DNA from: Chenggangzhangella methanolivorans
GTDB taxonomy: Bacteria; Pseudomonadota; Alphaproteobacteria; Rhizobiales; Methylopilaceae
Assembly (NCBI RefSeq): GCF_019797865.1
Contig: NZ_CP081869.1
Span: 5,036,501-5,100,500 of the forward strand
Reading direction: 5' to 3'
DNA: 64,000 nucleotides
Both the position numbers and the translations under genes were made by a program. Shown one piece after another: positions 24,797 through 35,900 of this stretch. Numbering within the stretch: the first letter of the stretch is position 1; every line of letters starts with the position of its first letter. The notes beneath the pieces are model-generated. The model searched no databases and had not been told where the DNA came from. It was given only the letters and a program-made list of their open reading frames with translations.

Positions 24797-25764
24797 CCGC
24801 CTCGCGTCCTCACGAGCGCGGTCGCCGCGGCGGCGAAGAAGGCGAGCGCGGCGGGCCATGGCCACAGCTCCCGCCAGATCGGCGCGGGCGGCGCGAGGCT
24901 TCGCGTCGGCTCGATCTGGTTCACGGCCGCCATCGCCGCCTGAAGATCCTCCGTGGTCTTCACCCGGTAGGTCTGGCCGCCGGTGATCTCGGCCATCTCT
25001 CTCAGCGTCTTGACGTCGACGACGTCGGGATTGCCGTCGCCCTCGGGAATGTCGCGCGGTCCCATCGCGATGGTGTGAACGCGCACCCCCATCTCTTTGG
25101 CGAGGTTCGCCACGTCCTTCGGCGCCGAGACGCCGGCGTTGTTGACGCCGTCGGACAGCAGCAGGACGACGCGGGACTTGGCGTCGGTGGCCGAGAGCCT
25201 GCGGAGCGCGAGGCCGAGTCCGTCGCCGATCGCGGTCGAGCGTCCGACGAGGCCGACCGCGAAGCCGTCGAGCGCCTTGGCGACGGCTTCGACGTCGTAG
25301 CTCGGGGGCGAGACCACATAGGTCTGGTCGGCGTAGGCGATGAGGCCGACGCGGTCGCCGGCGCGCGCGCGGATGAAGGTGGCGGCGACGGACTTCATCG
25401 CGTCGAGACGGCGCGCGGTCTCCCCATTGAGGAAGAAGTCGGTCCGTTCCATCGAGCCCGAAAGGTCGAGCGTGACCATCAGGTCGCGTCCGGTGGTCGG
25501 AAGCGCCTGCGCCGGGAGCACGACGCGGGGGCCGGCGAGCGCGATCACCAGCGCGATCCAGGCGATCCAGGCGGCCACGCGCCGGCCGCCGGTCGCGACC
25601 GAGGAGGCGTCGGACGCGCCGTGGCTCGCTGCGATGGCGCCCGGCACGCGCAGCGCGCCGCCGACGCGCCCGTCGGCCGGCAGCAGCCGCGCCGCGAGGA
25701 AGGGCAGGGGAAGCAGCAGCAGGACGAAAGGCGCCGCAAGCTGCCAGGCGGAGAGCTGCCACAT
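24793..25764 (-). CDS. VWA-domain membrane protein (BatA-like)
   Basis: A 323-residue protein. The N-terminal helix (AAPFVLLLLPLPFLAARLLP) and second helix (IAWIALVIALAGPRVVLP) are BatA hallmarks (LAGPR motif). The VWA domain has a complete MIDAS (MVTLDLSGSMERTDF, then SPPSYD and VVLLLSDGVNN). A C-terminal helix ends it. BatA-like proteins are periplasmic/inner-membrane partners of MoxR ATPases, thought to help assemble or protect envelope complexes. It lies in the MoxR-DUF58-DUF4381 operon; the stop is 6 bases upstream of the next gene's frame and translational coupling is tight. Confidence 0.88.
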   Translation of the reverse strand: MWQLSAWQLAAPFVLLLLPLPFLAARLLPADGRVGGALRVPGAIAASHGASDASSVATGGRRVAAWIAWIALVIALAGPRVVLPAQALPTTGRDLMVTLDLSGSMERTDFFLNGETARRLDAMKSVAATFIRARAGDRVGLIAYADQTYVVSPPSYDVEAVAKALDGFAVGLVGRSTAIGDGLGLALRRLSATDAKSRVVLLLSDGVNNAGVSAPKDVANLAKEMGVRVHTIAMGPRDIPEGDGNPDVVDVKTLREMAEITGGQTYRVKTTEDLQAAMAAVNQIEPTRSLAPPAPIWRELWPWPAALAFFAAAATALVRTRGG

Positions 25765-25769
25765 CGCCG

Positions 25770-26231
25770 CTAGCGCCTCAGCGTCGCGATCAGCGCGCCG
25801 AGCTCGCGGTCGAGCGCTCGGTCGTCGTCATTGGCGGCCGGGGGCCGTGCGTAGAGCCCGTCGACGAAGACGCGGCCCGCGCCCTTGCCGAACAGCTCCG
25901 TGCGAAACACGCGGTCGAGCGTCTCGCCCCATGCCGGTCCCGTCGCTCGCGCGGCTTCGTCGCCCTCGATCGTGCGGACGACGCGCCTCAGCACGGCGGC
26001 CTGCGCCGCGCGGCGGTCCGGCCCCGGAAGGGCTTCGGCGGCGGCGAACTCCTCCATGGCGGAGGCGCGCAGCGATCGTCGCGGGCGAACCAGCAGGCGC
26101 AGCGCGAGCGAAACGACGAGGGCGAGCGCGAGGCCCGCCGCGACCGCGAAGCCGAGGTCCGCCTGCCACGAAGTGGTCTCTGCCGGCAGATGCAGGGCGC
26201 GCAGGCCGTCCAGCGGATCAACGGAGGCCAT
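25770..26231 (-). CDS. DUF4381-family membrane protein
   Basis: 153 residues from ATG 26231, preceded in the same frame by non-coding sequence. One membrane helix (about residues 25-47, LGFAVAAGLALALVVSLALRLLV) follows a short periplasmic N-terminus; the cytoplasmic part has RPRRSLRASAMEEFAAAEAL and GKGAGRVFVDGLYA, the usual DUF4381 pattern. DUF4381 genes are standard in MoxR/VWA operons, where the protein is a membrane factor of unknown role. It overlaps the DUF58 gene by 14 bases. Confidence 0.78.
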   Translation of the reverse strand: MASVDPLDGLRALHLPAETTSWQADLGFAVAAGLALALVVSLALRLLVRPRRSLRASAMEEFAAAEALPGPDRRAAQAAVLRRVVRTIEGDEAARATGPAWGETLDRVFRTELFGKGAGRVFVDGLYARPPAANDDDRALDRELGALIATLRR

Positions 26232-27120
26232 CGAGACGCTCCAGCAACGGCGCCACGCGTTCCGGGCCGGCCGAGGCCTCGATCGTGATCGCCGGCACGC
26301 CAAGGCCGACGAGCCGCGCGCGCCGGGGATCTTCGCCGTCGCTCGGGCGCCGTCGGCCCGACAACCAGCCGCTGCGGCCGCCGCGGGTCTCGAACGCATA
26401 GGCGCCGCGCGGCGCCTCGCGCTCGAAGGCGTCGGCCACGAGCAGGACCGTGATGGAGATGCGCGAGCGGGCCGCCCTCAGCACGTCGTCGAAGCGGTCC
26501 CCGGGCTCGTCGAGGCCGGTGGCGAGGATCAGGTGGCCGCCGCGCGGCAGAGCGCCGGCCGCGGTCTCGAGCGCGGCGTCGAGCGGCGGGTCGGGGCGGT
26601 CGACGTCGGCGAGCGCGTCCGCATGCGCCCGGGCCATGACGCCGATCACCGCGCTCATCGCGCGCTCGCCGCCCTTGGGGCGCTGGAAGGCGGGCTGGTC
26701 GCCGGCGCCGATCGCGAGCAGGCCGATGCGCCCGCCCTCGGCCGCCGCGCGCCAGCCGACCATCGCGAGCGCCTCGGCGCCCGCGACCGAGCGGAAGGCG
26801 CGGCGGGTGCCGAACAGCATCGCGGGCCGGAAGTCGGCGACGAGCAGCACCGCGCGTTCGCGCTCGTCGCGAAAGGTGCGGACATGGAGCTCGCCGGTGC
26901 GCGCGGTCGTGTTCTTGTCGATGTGGCGGATGTCGTCGCCGTCGATCCAGAGCCGGACGTCGTCGGTCTCGCTGCCGCGTCCGCGGCGGCGCGTGACCAC
27001 GCCGCCCGGCCGCGCGGCGAGCTTGCGCGTGGCGAGGTTCGGCGCGCGGCCCGTAAGGCGCCGCAGCCCGATCAGGGCCTGCGCGTCGAGATCGACGCCG
27101 GGAACGGCGACCGCCTCCAT
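26218..27120 (-). CDS. DUF58-family protein
   Basis: A 300-residue protein with the DUF58 core: VDLDAQALIGLRRLTGRAPN near the N-terminus, RKLAARPGGVVTRRRGRGSE, DDIRHIDKNTTARTGELHVR (the Asp-rich segment of the family) and a VWA-like second half with LLVADFRPAMLFG. DUF58 proteins (MxaS/YeaD2-like) always neighbour MoxR AAA ATPases. They are assumed to be VWA-type substrates or adaptors for MoxR. The gene starts about 37 bases after the moxR-type gene stop. Confidence 0.85.
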   Translation of the reverse strand: MEAVAVPGVDLDAQALIGLRRLTGRAPNLATRKLAARPGGVVTRRRGRGSETDDVRLWIDGDDIRHIDKNTTARTGELHVRTFRDERERAVLLVADFRPAMLFGTRRAFRSVAGAEALAMVGWRAAAEGGRIGLLAIGAGDQPAFQRPKGGERAMSAVIGVMARAHADALADVDRPDPPLDAALETAAGALPRGGHLILATGLDEPGDRFDDVLRAARSRISITVLLVADAFEREAPRGAYAFETRGGRSGWLSGRRRPSDGEDPRRARLVGLGVPAITIEASAGPERVAPLLERLDGLR

Positions 27121-27157
27121 CAGACGCCGACGCTTTGCACGGCCATCGCGCCCGCTC

Positions 27158-28150
27158 TCACACCGGCCGAACCGCGTCGAGCAGCGGGCCGACGAGGTCG
27201 CGCGCGGTGCGGCCGTCCGCTGCGGCGCGCCAGGTGAGCACGAGGCGATGGGCCAGCGTGTCGGCGGCGAGATCGGCGACGTCGTCCGGGATGGCGTGGT
27301 CGCGGCCGTGGAGATAGGCGCGCGCCTTGGCTGCGGCGGCGAGCGAGAGCGTTCCGCGGGGGCTCACCGGATACTCGATCGCGCGCCTGACGTCCGGAAC
27401 CGTGTTGGCGTCCCGCGTCGCGGCGACGATGCGCACGATGTAGTCCTTGAGCGCCGGCGCGAGATGGACGCCGGCGACCTCGCGCCGCGCGGCCCGCACT
27501 TCTTCTCCGGAGAGCCGAAGCGGCATCGCCTCGCTGTCGCCCGACGTCTCGCGCTCGACGAGGTCGAGGATCTTGCGCTCGGACTCCATGTCCGGCAGCC
27601 CCACCACGACATGCAGCAGGAAGCGGTCGAGCTGCGCCTCGGGCAGCGGGAACGTGCCCTCGTGCTCGATCGGGTTCTGGGTGGCCACCACCATGAACGG
27701 GTCGGGCAACGGATAGGTGTTGGAGCCGGCCGTCACCTGCCGCTCGGCCATGGCTTCGAGCAGCGCCGACTGCACCTTCGGGGGCGCGCGGTTGATCTCG
27801 TCCACCAGCACCAGCGAGTGGAAGATCGGGCCCGACAGGAACTCGAACCGTCCCTGGTCGGGTCGCCACACGGTGGTGCCGGTGAGGTCGGCGGGCATGA
27901 GGTCCGGCGTGCACTGGATGCGCGCGAAGGAGGCGTCGAGGCCAGCCGACAGGCGCTTCACCGCGCGCGTCTTGGCGAGGCCGGGCGCGCCTTCGACCAG
28001 CACATGGCCGCCCGTGAGCAGGCCGATCAGCAGCCGCTCGACGAGCCCGGAGGCGCCGATGAGGCCGGCCTCCAACCCTTCGCGCAACGCGCCGAACTTC
28101 TTGCGCAGCCCCTCGCTCGAGGCCGCCACGGATCTCTCCTGGACGTTCAT
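27158..28150 (-). CDS. MoxR-family AAA+ ATPase
   Basis: A 330-residue AAA_3 protein. Walker A is VEGAPGLAKTRAVK (residues about 52-65), Walker B is LVLVDEINRAPPKVQSALLEAM (about 110-131), sensor 1 is VVATQNPIEHEGTFPLPEAQ, and an arginine finger and C-terminal lid (RVLALSE-like region) follow. MoxR ATPases act with VWA proteins as chaperones that activate or mature enzymes and envelope complexes. This is the first gene of the seven-gene operon MoxR-DUF58-DUF4381-VWA-VWA-TPR-BatD. The composition resembles the methanol-dehydrogenase mxaRSACKL genes but lacks mxaF/I/J/G, so I call it a general MoxR/Bat operon. Confidence 0.92.
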   Translation of the reverse strand: MNVQERSVAASSEGLRKKFGALREGLEAGLIGASGLVERLLIGLLTGGHVLVEGAPGLAKTRAVKRLSAGLDASFARIQCTPDLMPADLTGTTVWRPDQGRFEFLSGPIFHSLVLVDEINRAPPKVQSALLEAMAERQVTAGSNTYPLPDPFMVVATQNPIEHEGTFPLPEAQLDRFLLHVVVGLPDMESERKILDLVERETSGDSEAMPLRLSGEEVRAARREVAGVHLAPALKDYIVRIVAATRDANTVPDVRRAIEYPVSPRGTLSLAAAAKARAYLHGRDHAIPDDVADLAADTLAHRLVLTWRAAADGRTARDLVGPLLDAVRPV

Positions 28151-28447
28151 CGGGAGGCGGCCGCTCGGACCGGAACACGGGTCTCGGCGCGACTGGCCGA
28201 TGCGGCGGCGATGAACGCCATGTCTCCTCCGGGTTTCTTAGCCGAGGCCTCTTTAAGGGCCTTTTGAGGAGATCAGACCCTTATGGCCGCCCGCGTCAAT
28301 CCCGAAACACGTTGCGCAGGGGCGAAGCCGTCGGCGCATTGACGCGGGTCTGCCCGGCTCGGCCATGGGTCGACGTGGCGATCGCGCGGCATATGTCCCC
28401 CTGCCGAGCGGAACAGGGCGGGCATCGCCCGAACACGGGACGGGATC

Positions 28448-29449
28448 ATGCATATCGGCGTCATCGGACTTGGCCGCATGGGCGGCAACATCGTTCGCCG
28501 CCTGATGGACAACGGCCATCAGTGCACCGTCTACGACGTCAGCGAGAAAGCGGTGGCGACGCTCGCGGGCGAAGGCGCGACGCCGGCCGGCTCGATCGAG
28601 GAGATGGTGGAGGGGCTCGCCGCCCCGCGCGCCGTCTGGGTGATGCTGCCCGAGGGCAAGATCACCGCCGACGCCGTCGAGGCGCTGGGCGCGGCGATGT
28701 CGGCCGACGACGTCATCATCGACGGCGGCAACTCCTTCTACAAAGACGACATTTCGCGCGGCGCGGCGCTGAAGGAGAAGGGGATCCACTATGTCGACGT
28801 CGGCACGTCCGGCGGCGTCTGGGGCCGCGAGCGCGGCTATTGCCTGATGATCGGCGGCGACAAGGACGCGGTCGACCGGCTCGATCCCGTTTTCAAGACG
28901 CTGGCCCCGGGACGCGGCGACATCCCGCTGACGAAGAACCGCGAGAGCCGCGATCCGCGCGTGCTCGAGGGCTACATGCATTGCGGGCCGACGGGCTCGG
29001 GGCACTTCGTGAAGATGGTGCACAACGGCATCGAATACGGGCTGATGCAGGCCTACGCCGAAGGCTTCGACGTGCTGAAGACTAAGGCGTCGCCGAATCT
29101 GCCCGAGGACCGGCGCTTCGATCTCGACGTGGCCGACATCGCGGAAGTCTGGCGGCGGGGAAGCGTCGTGTCGTCGTGGCTGCTCGACCTGACGGCGTCC
29201 GCGCTCGCCGGCGACGAGGAGCTGTCGGAGTTCGAGGGCCGGGTCGCCGATTCGGGCGAGGGCCGCTGGACCATCGAGGCGGCGATCGAGGAGGCGGTGC
29301 CGGTCGACGTGCTCGCCACCGCGCTGTTCGCCCGCTTCCGCTCGCGGCAGGACCACACCTTCGCGGACCGGCTGCTGTCGGCGATGCGCTTCCAGTTCGG
29401 CGGCCACGCCGAGGCGCCCGGCGGCGAGAAGCAGAAGGTGAAGACGTAA
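28448..29449 (+). CDS. gnd: 6-phosphogluconate dehydrogenase, decarboxylating (short YqeC type)
   Basis: A 333-residue enzyme converting 6-phosphogluconate to ribulose 5-phosphate and CO2. The N-terminal Rossmann motif is IGVIGLGRMGGNIVRRL, with VMLPEGKITADAVEALG next. The catalytic region carries HCGPTGSGHFVKMVHNGIEYGLMQAYAEGFDVL, in which the Lys and His-Asn are substrate/catalytic residues. Length fits the short, often NAD-preferring, GndA/YqeC form rather than the 470-residue classical enzyme. Stand-alone gene, divergent from the MoxR operon; about 300 bases between them hold no gene. Confidence 0.93.
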   Translation: MHIGVIGLGRMGGNIVRRLMDNGHQCTVYDVSEKAVATLAGEGATPAGSIEEMVEGLAAPRAVWVMLPEGKITADAVEALGAAMSADDVIIDGGNSFYKDDISRGAALKEKGIHYVDVGTSGGVWGRERGYCLMIGGDKDAVDRLDPVFKTLAPGRGDIPLTKNRESRDPRVLEGYMHCGPTGSGHFVKMVHNGIEYGLMQAYAEGFDVLKTKASPNLPEDRRFDLDVADIAEVWRRGSVVSSWLLDLTASALAGDEELSEFEGRVADSGEGRWTIEAAIEEAVPVDVLATALFARFRSRQDHTFADRLLSAMRFQFGGHAEAPGGEKQKVKT

Positions 29450-29523
29450 GGGGCGTCATCCTGGCCGGAGCACGAGCGGCGTGCCAGGACCGCTTTAAGA
29501 AGACGGCGCTCGGAACCTCAGTC

Positions 29524-29614
29524 GTCTTGCCCCGATTAATCCGGGGCATCCACCGATCGTCATAGGCCGCGGCGCGCAGAGACGTGGATCCCCCGGACGA
29601 GCCCGGGGATGACG
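29524..29614. repeat. Family C palindromic repeat, copy 1
   Basis: Arms CGTCTTGCCCCGATTAATCC...GGGGCATCCAC and GTGGATCCCCCGG...GGGGATGACG are inverted relative to each other. The closest relatives are at 49815-49907 and 59638-59731. Directly followed by a family A copy. Confidence 0.75.
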
Positions 29615-29632
29615 ATGGTGGTTCCGGCGCGT

Positions 29633-29754
29633 CCCTTGTCCCGGACTTGATCCGGGACCCAGAACCGACGTCGTCGCCAGAAGAAACGGCTCGGTCAGAG
29701 TGATATTCGGACAGCGCAATCGGTTCTGGGTCCCGGATCACGTCCGGGACAAGG
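29633..29754. repeat. Family A extragenic palindromic repeat, copy 2
   Basis: Arms 29633-29667 and 29721-29754 are near-identical to those of copy 1 (6-kb region), with a different centre. It lies eight bases beyond the efflux RND gene end. Confidence 0.85.
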
Positions 29755-29761
29755 GAGCGCT

Positions 29762-32700
29762 TCACTCGGCCGGTTGCAGCGCTTCCTCGTCCGTCCGCCG
29801 TCTGCGCCGCAGCCGGTCGAGCAGCAGGTAGATCGCGGGGGTCGTGTAGAGCGTCAGAGCCTGGCTTACGATGAGCCCGCCCACGATCGTGATGCCGAGC
29901 GGACGCCTCAGCTCCGAGCCCGGACCCTCGCCGAAGGCGAGCGGGACCGCGCCGAGCAGCGCCGCGAATGTCGTCATCATGATCGGGCGGAAGCGCACCC
30001 GCGCGGCCTCCACGATCGCCTCGCGCGGGGAGAGGCCGCGACTCCGCTCGGCCTCGAGCGCGAAGTCGACCAGAATGATGCCGTTCTTTTTCACGAGCCC
30101 GATCAGCAGGATGATGCCGATGAGCGCGATGACCGTCAGGTCGTCGCCGACGGCGTTCAGCGCCAGCAGCGCGCCAAGCCCCGCGGGCGGCAGCGTCGAG
30201 AGAATCGTGAGCGGGTGAAGTAGCTCTCGTAGAGCACGCCGAGCACCAGATAGATCACCAGAAGCGCGGCCAGGATGGTCATCGACTGGCTGCCGGCCGC
30301 CCGCGCTAGCTCGGCGGCGTCTCCCGCGAATTCGGCGTTGATCCCGTCCGGGAGCCGCAGTTCGGCGACGGCGCGGGTGATCTGCTCTTGGATCGCGCCC
30401 GGAGCGGCGCCGGGCGCGGCGTCATAGGTGATGGTGATCGACGGGTACTGGCCCTGATGGTTCACCACCAGCGGCGCGACGGTGCGCGTCATTGTCGCCA
30501 CCGCCGAGAGAGGCGCCTGCCCGCCGTTCGAGGTCGGCACGTAGACGTTCAGCACGTCGGCCGAGTCGCGCGCCCTTTCAGGCACGACCTCGATCACCAC
30601 GCGGTACTGGTTGCGCCGACCGTAGATCACCGAGATCTGGCGCTGCGCGAAAGCCGTGTTGAGGGCTGCGTCGATCGCCTCGATCTCGACGCCGAGTCGT
30701 GAGGCGGTCTCGCGGTCGATGTCGATCGCGAGCTCGATGCCGTTGGCCTCGCGGTCGGTCGAGACGTCGCGCACGCCCTCTATCTTGCGCAGCCGCTCGA
30801 CGACGCGCGGCGCCGCCTCCTGCAAGGGTTTCAGATCGCGCGACCAGAGCGTGAACTGATATTGCGAGCGCCCCTCGCGGGCGCCGGCGCGGATCTCCTG
30901 CTGGGCCGACATGAACACTCTGAGCCCGGGGATCTCGGACAACGGCTTTCTCAGCCGTTCGATCACCTGCCGGATGGGCGGCCGCTCTCCGAGCGGCTTC
31001 AGCGTCATCTGGATGCGGCCCTCGTTCGAGGTGTTGCGTCCGCCCCCGAGCGCCGGCGCGACCGACGCGATCGCGGGATCGGCGGCGATGATGTCGGCGG
31101 CGCGCGACACCAGCCCTGAGATCTCGTCGAAGGAGACGTCCGGCGACGCCTCGACGAAGGCGTTGACGAGGCCGACGTCGTCGCTCGGAAAGAAGCCCTT
31201 GGGCGTCGCGATGTAGAGCTGCACGGCCCAGACGGCGGCGGCGACCATCAGCCCCGCCATCAGCCATGGGGCGCGCATCGCGACTTCGAGCGATCGGGCG
31301 TAGGCGTCGGAAATCCGCGCCATGACGCCGGCGCGTTCTTCCCTCGTCTCCCGTTTGAGAAGTTGGCCGCAGATCATTGGCGTGACTGTCAAAGAGACGA
31401 TCGTCGACACCGCGATCGCGAACACCAGCGTCATCGAGAACTCGAAGAACAGGCGGCCGGCCAGCCCCCCCAAAAAGAGCAGCGGGATGAAGGCCGCGAC
31501 CAGAGACAGCGAGATCGCCACCACCGTGAAGGCGATCTCCTCCGCGCCCTTCAGCGCCGCTTCCTTCGGCTCCATGCCCTTCTCGAGATTGCGGTAGGCG
31601 TTTCTCGATCATGACGATCGCGTCGTCGACCACGAAGCCGACCGCGATCGCGAGCGCCATCAGCGAGAGGTTGTTGACCGAGAAGCCCGCGACCCACATG
31701 CCCGCGAACGAGCCGGCGAGCGCGAGCGGCACCGTGACGCCCGCCGCGAAGGTCGGCGCGAGACGGCGCAGGAAGGCGAACACCACCAGCATCACCAGCG
31801 CGATCGAGACGCCGAGCGTCAGCTGCATGTCGTGGACGCTGGCGCGGATCGTCGTTGTGCGGTCCGCGAGCACGGTGACGTCGATGCCTGCGGGAATCCA
31901 GCGGGAGATCTCCGGCAGCAGCGCCTTCACGCCGTCGACCGTCTCGAGCACATTGGCGGCTGGCTGCTTGGTCACCGACAGCAGCACCGCGGGCTTGCCG
32001 TTGAACCAGCCGGCGTTGCGCGTGTCGCGGGCGCCTGCGGAAATCTCCGCGACGTCGCCGAGCCGCACCGTCGCGCCGCTCGCCACGCGCACGACGACGT
32101 CCCTGTACTTTTCAGGCCGCGAGCCGAGTTCGCCGTCGAGCGCGATCGTAAGCTGCGCGTTGTCGGTCTCGATCGCGCCGACGGGGGCGAGCACGTTGGC
32201 GGTCGAGATCGCCAAGCGCACCTCGTCGAGGCCGAGCCCCATGGCGGCGATCTTGTCGGCGTCGAGATTGACGCGCACCGCGGGCTGTTCGGCGCCCTGC
32301 ACCCGCACCTCGCCGACGCCCGCCACCTGGCTGAGGCGCTGCACCAGAATGCTGTCGGCGGCGTCGTAGATCTCGGTCTTCGGCGTGGTGTCGGAGGTGA
32401 GCGCGAGCGTCAGCACCGGGATCGCGGCCGGGTTGATCTTGCGGAAGGTCGGCAGGTTGGGAATGTCGGAGGGCAGGTTCACCTGCGCCTGGTTGAGCGC
32501 CGCCTGCACGTCGCGGGCTGCGTCGTCGATGTTGCGGCCAAGGTCGAACTGGATCGCGATCCGGGTCGAGCCGAGCGAGGAGGCCGAGCTCATTTCGGTG
32601 ACGCCCGAGATCGCCCGAGCGCGCGCTCGAGCGGCGCCGCCACCGTCGAGGCCATGATCTCGGGCGAGGCGCCGGGGCGGCTCGCCTGCACGAAGATCGC

Positions 32701-32829
32701 AGGGAACTCGACGTTCGGCATCGAGGCGACGGGCAGGCGCATATAGGCGGTGAGCCCCACCAGCACGAGCGCGATCGCCAGCAGCGTGGTGCCGATCGGC
32801 CGGTTGATGAAGGGCGAGGAGAGCGACAT
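29762..32829 (-). CDS. RND efflux transporter, MdtB/MuxB type (three frameshifts)
   Basis: Four reading-frame segments together give an inner-membrane RND pump of about 1022 residues. It starts MSLSSPFINRPIGTTLLAIA and has VDDAIVMIENAYRNL at the GXXXVDDAIV TM4 motif. Breaks occur near 32611 (one G lost, ALGAISGVTEM is restored), 31603 (one A too many, restores MIENAYRNLEKGM) and 30217 (one C lost, restores SYFHPLTILSTL). All lie in short homopolymers. It is the second of two RND genes after an MFP and NodT gene; such MdtBC-like pairs make heterotrimeric pumps for drugs or bile-like compounds. The substrate is unknown. Confidence 0.85.
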
Positions 32830-32858
32830 CAGGCGAGGCCCCCCCGGACGTCATCCCG

Positions 32859-32963
32859 GCCGAAGCGCAGCGGAGAGCCCGGATCGTCATCCGTGTGAGG
32901 CGCGCGACGGGAGCCCTTTCCGGATGACGATCCCGGATCGGCCTGCGGCCGTCCGGGATGACG
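32859..32963. repeat. Family D palindromic repeat, copy 1
   Basis: CGTCATCCCGGCCGAAGCGC at the left and GGCCGTCCGGGATGACG at the right, with an internal GATCGTCATCC/GGATGACGATC pair, between the two RND genes. Related to 49753-49974. Confidence 0.75.
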
Positions 32964-32980
32964 CGCTTGTCCGCCGCCCC

Positions 32981-35900
32981 TCACTCCGCCGGCTCCGCGA
33001 CCGGCTTCGCGCCGCCGAACCAACGTTCGCGCAGCCGCTCCATCGCGAGATAGACCACCGGGGTCGTGTAGAGCGTCAGCAACTGGCTGAGCAGCAGCCC
33101 GCCGATGATCGTGACGCCGAGCGGCACGCGCAGCTCCGCGCCGGGGCCGGTGGCGATCCGCGAGGGCAGCGCGCCGAGCAGCGCCGCGAGCGTCGTCATC
33201 ATGATCGGGCGGAAGCGCAGCACAGCGGCTTCGACGATCGAGTCCTGCGGCGCCATCCCGCGTTCGCGTTCGGCGTCGAGCGCGAAGTCGATCATCATGA
33301 TCGCGTTCTTCTTCACGATGCCCATCAGCAGGATGATGCCGATGAGCGCGATGATCGAGAGGTCGAGCCCGAAGAGCTCGAGCGCGATCAGCGCCCCGAG
33401 CCCCGCGGAGGGCAGGGTGGAGAGGATCGTGAACGGGTGGATGAAGCTCTCGTAGAGCACCCCCAGCACGATGTAGATCGCGATGACGGCGGCGAGCACG
33501 AGCGCGGGCTGGCCGGCGAGCGACTCGGCGAACTCCGCCGCGTCGCCCGCGAAGCGTCCGACCACGGTCGAGGGCAGGTCGATTTCGGCCTCGGCCTCCT
33601 CGATCGCCGCCACGGCGTCGGAGAGCGAGGCGTTCTCGGCGAGGTCGAACGAGATGGTGTTGGCCGGGAACTGCTCCTCGTTGGTCACGACGAGGTCGGC
33701 GGGCTCCAGATCGACCCGCGCCACCGCCGAGAGCGGCACGGGCGCGCGGATCGTGTCGTTGGTCGAGGTCGCGGCGGAGGTCGTCGTCTCGGAGGTCGCG
33801 GCCGTCGGGGTGACGTAGAGCCGACCGATCGCCGAGACGTCGCGGGCGTCGTCCTTCGAGGCCTCCAGCACCACCCGGTACTGGTTGGCCTGGCCGTAGA
33901 TGGTCGAGATCTGCCGCTGGCCGAAGGCGTCGTAGAGCGCGTCGGCGATCGACTGCACGGTGACGCCGAGACGGCCCGCCGCGATCCGGTCGACCGTGAC
34001 CTTGGCCTGAAGGCCGCCCGCGCGCGCGTCCGACCCGACGTTGCGCAGCGCCGGCGAGGCGCGCAGGCGCTCCACCAGCTTGTTGGCGTTCTCGGCGAGT
34101 TCGCGCGGATCGCTGTCGGTCAGCGTGTACTGGTAGCGGGCGCGGCTGACGCGGGTCGAGATCTGAAGGTCCTGCGTCGCCTGGAACACGATGGAGAGAT
34201 CGGGCAAGGCGGAGAGCCTGCGGCTCAGCCGCGCGATGACCTCTTCGGCGCTCGCGTCGCGCTCGGCGTGGGGCTTTAGGACGATGGTCAGGCGGCCGGC
34301 GTTCGAGGTCGGCGTCTGCTCGCCGACGCCAAGCACCGAGACGACGCTGCGCACCGCCGGGTCCTCGCGGATCTCCGCGACCGCCGTCGTCGAGCGGGTC
34401 TTGAGTTCCGAGAAGGAGACGTCCTGGCTCGCCTCCAGCGTCGCCGAGATCAGCCCTGAATCCTGCGCGGGGAGAAAGCCCTTGGGGGCTACGACGTAGA
34501 GCCAGCCGGTCGCGAGAAGCGTCGCGAGCGTCACCAGCAGGGTGAGTCCCTGATGGCGCAGCACCATCAGCAGCGACCGGCGGTAGCGCTCGATGAATCG
34601 CGTGGTGGCGGCCTCCGCCGCCTTCCCGAGGCGCGAGGTCTCGCCGTGCTTCGGCGCCTTCAGGAGTCGCGAGCACATCATCGGCGTGAGAGTGAGCGAG
34701 ATCACCATCGAGACCACGACGGCGATCGTCAGCGTCGCCGCGAACTCCCGGAACACGCGGCCGATCAGCCCGCTCATGAACAGCAGCGGGATGAAAACCG
34801 CGACGAGCGACGCGGTGAGCGAGACGATCGTGAAGCCGATCTCGCGCGCGCCCTCATAGGCCGCCTTGAGAGGATGCTCGCCGTCCTCGATATGGCGCTG
34901 GATGTTCTCGATCATGACGATGGCGTCGTCGACCACGAAGCCCGCGCCGACCACGAGCGCCATCAGAGACAGGTTGTCGAGGCTGTAGCCGAACCCCCAC
35001 ATCACCGCGAAGGTCGCGATCAGCGACAGCGGCAACGCGACGCCGGCGATGAGCGTCGCGCGCAACGTCCTCAGGAAGACCAGCACCACGAGGATCACGA
35101 GGCCGACCGAGAGCGCGAGCGTGATCTCGACCTCGTGGATCGAGGCCTTGATCGTGTCGGTGCGGTCGTCGACCACGTCGACCTTCACGCCCGCCGGCAT
35201 GGCGCGCTGGATCTCGGGCAGCGCCTTTCGCAGCGTCTCCACGGTCTCGACCGTGTTGGCGCCGGGCTGGCGCTGGACGTCGATGACGATGGCGGGCTTG
35301 CCCTGATGGGTCGCCGCGACGTTCTCGTCCTCGACGCCGTCGATCACGTCGGCGACGTCGCGCAGGCGCACCGGCACGCCGTTGTTGGTCGTGACGATGA
35401 CTTCGCGATAAGCCTTCGCGGTCTCGATCTGGTCGTTGGCCGAAATGGTGAAGGACTGCCGGTCGCCGTCGATCGAACCCTTCGGCCCCGCGACGCTCGC
35501 GCCCGCGACCGCAGTGCGGAGCTGCGAGAGCGTCAGCCCGTAGGCCGCGAGCCGCCGCACGTCCGCCTGAACGCGCACGGCCGGTTTCACGCCGCCGCCG
35601 ACCGAAACCCGGCCGACGCCCACGACCTCCGCCAGCCGCTGCGCCACCAGCGTGTCGGCGAGGTCGGAGACGTCCCGGATCGGCATCGTGTCGGAGGTGA
35701 GCGCGACGGTCAGCACCGGGGTGTTGGCCGGGTTCACCTTGGCGAAGACGGGCGGGTAGGGCAGGTCGCTCGGCAGCGTGGAGTTCGCGGCGTTGATCGC
35801 CGCCTGCACGTCTTGCGCCGCGCCGTCGATGTCGCGGTCGAGATCGAAGCGCAGCGTGATGCGGCTGAACCCGAAGGAGCTCGCCGAGGTCATTGTGGCG

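Noticed and set aside
21760..28150. True mxaRSACKLD methanol-dehydrogenase operon
   Set aside because: No mxaF, mxaI, mxaJ or mxaG is near, and TPR and BatD genes are those of the Bat system.
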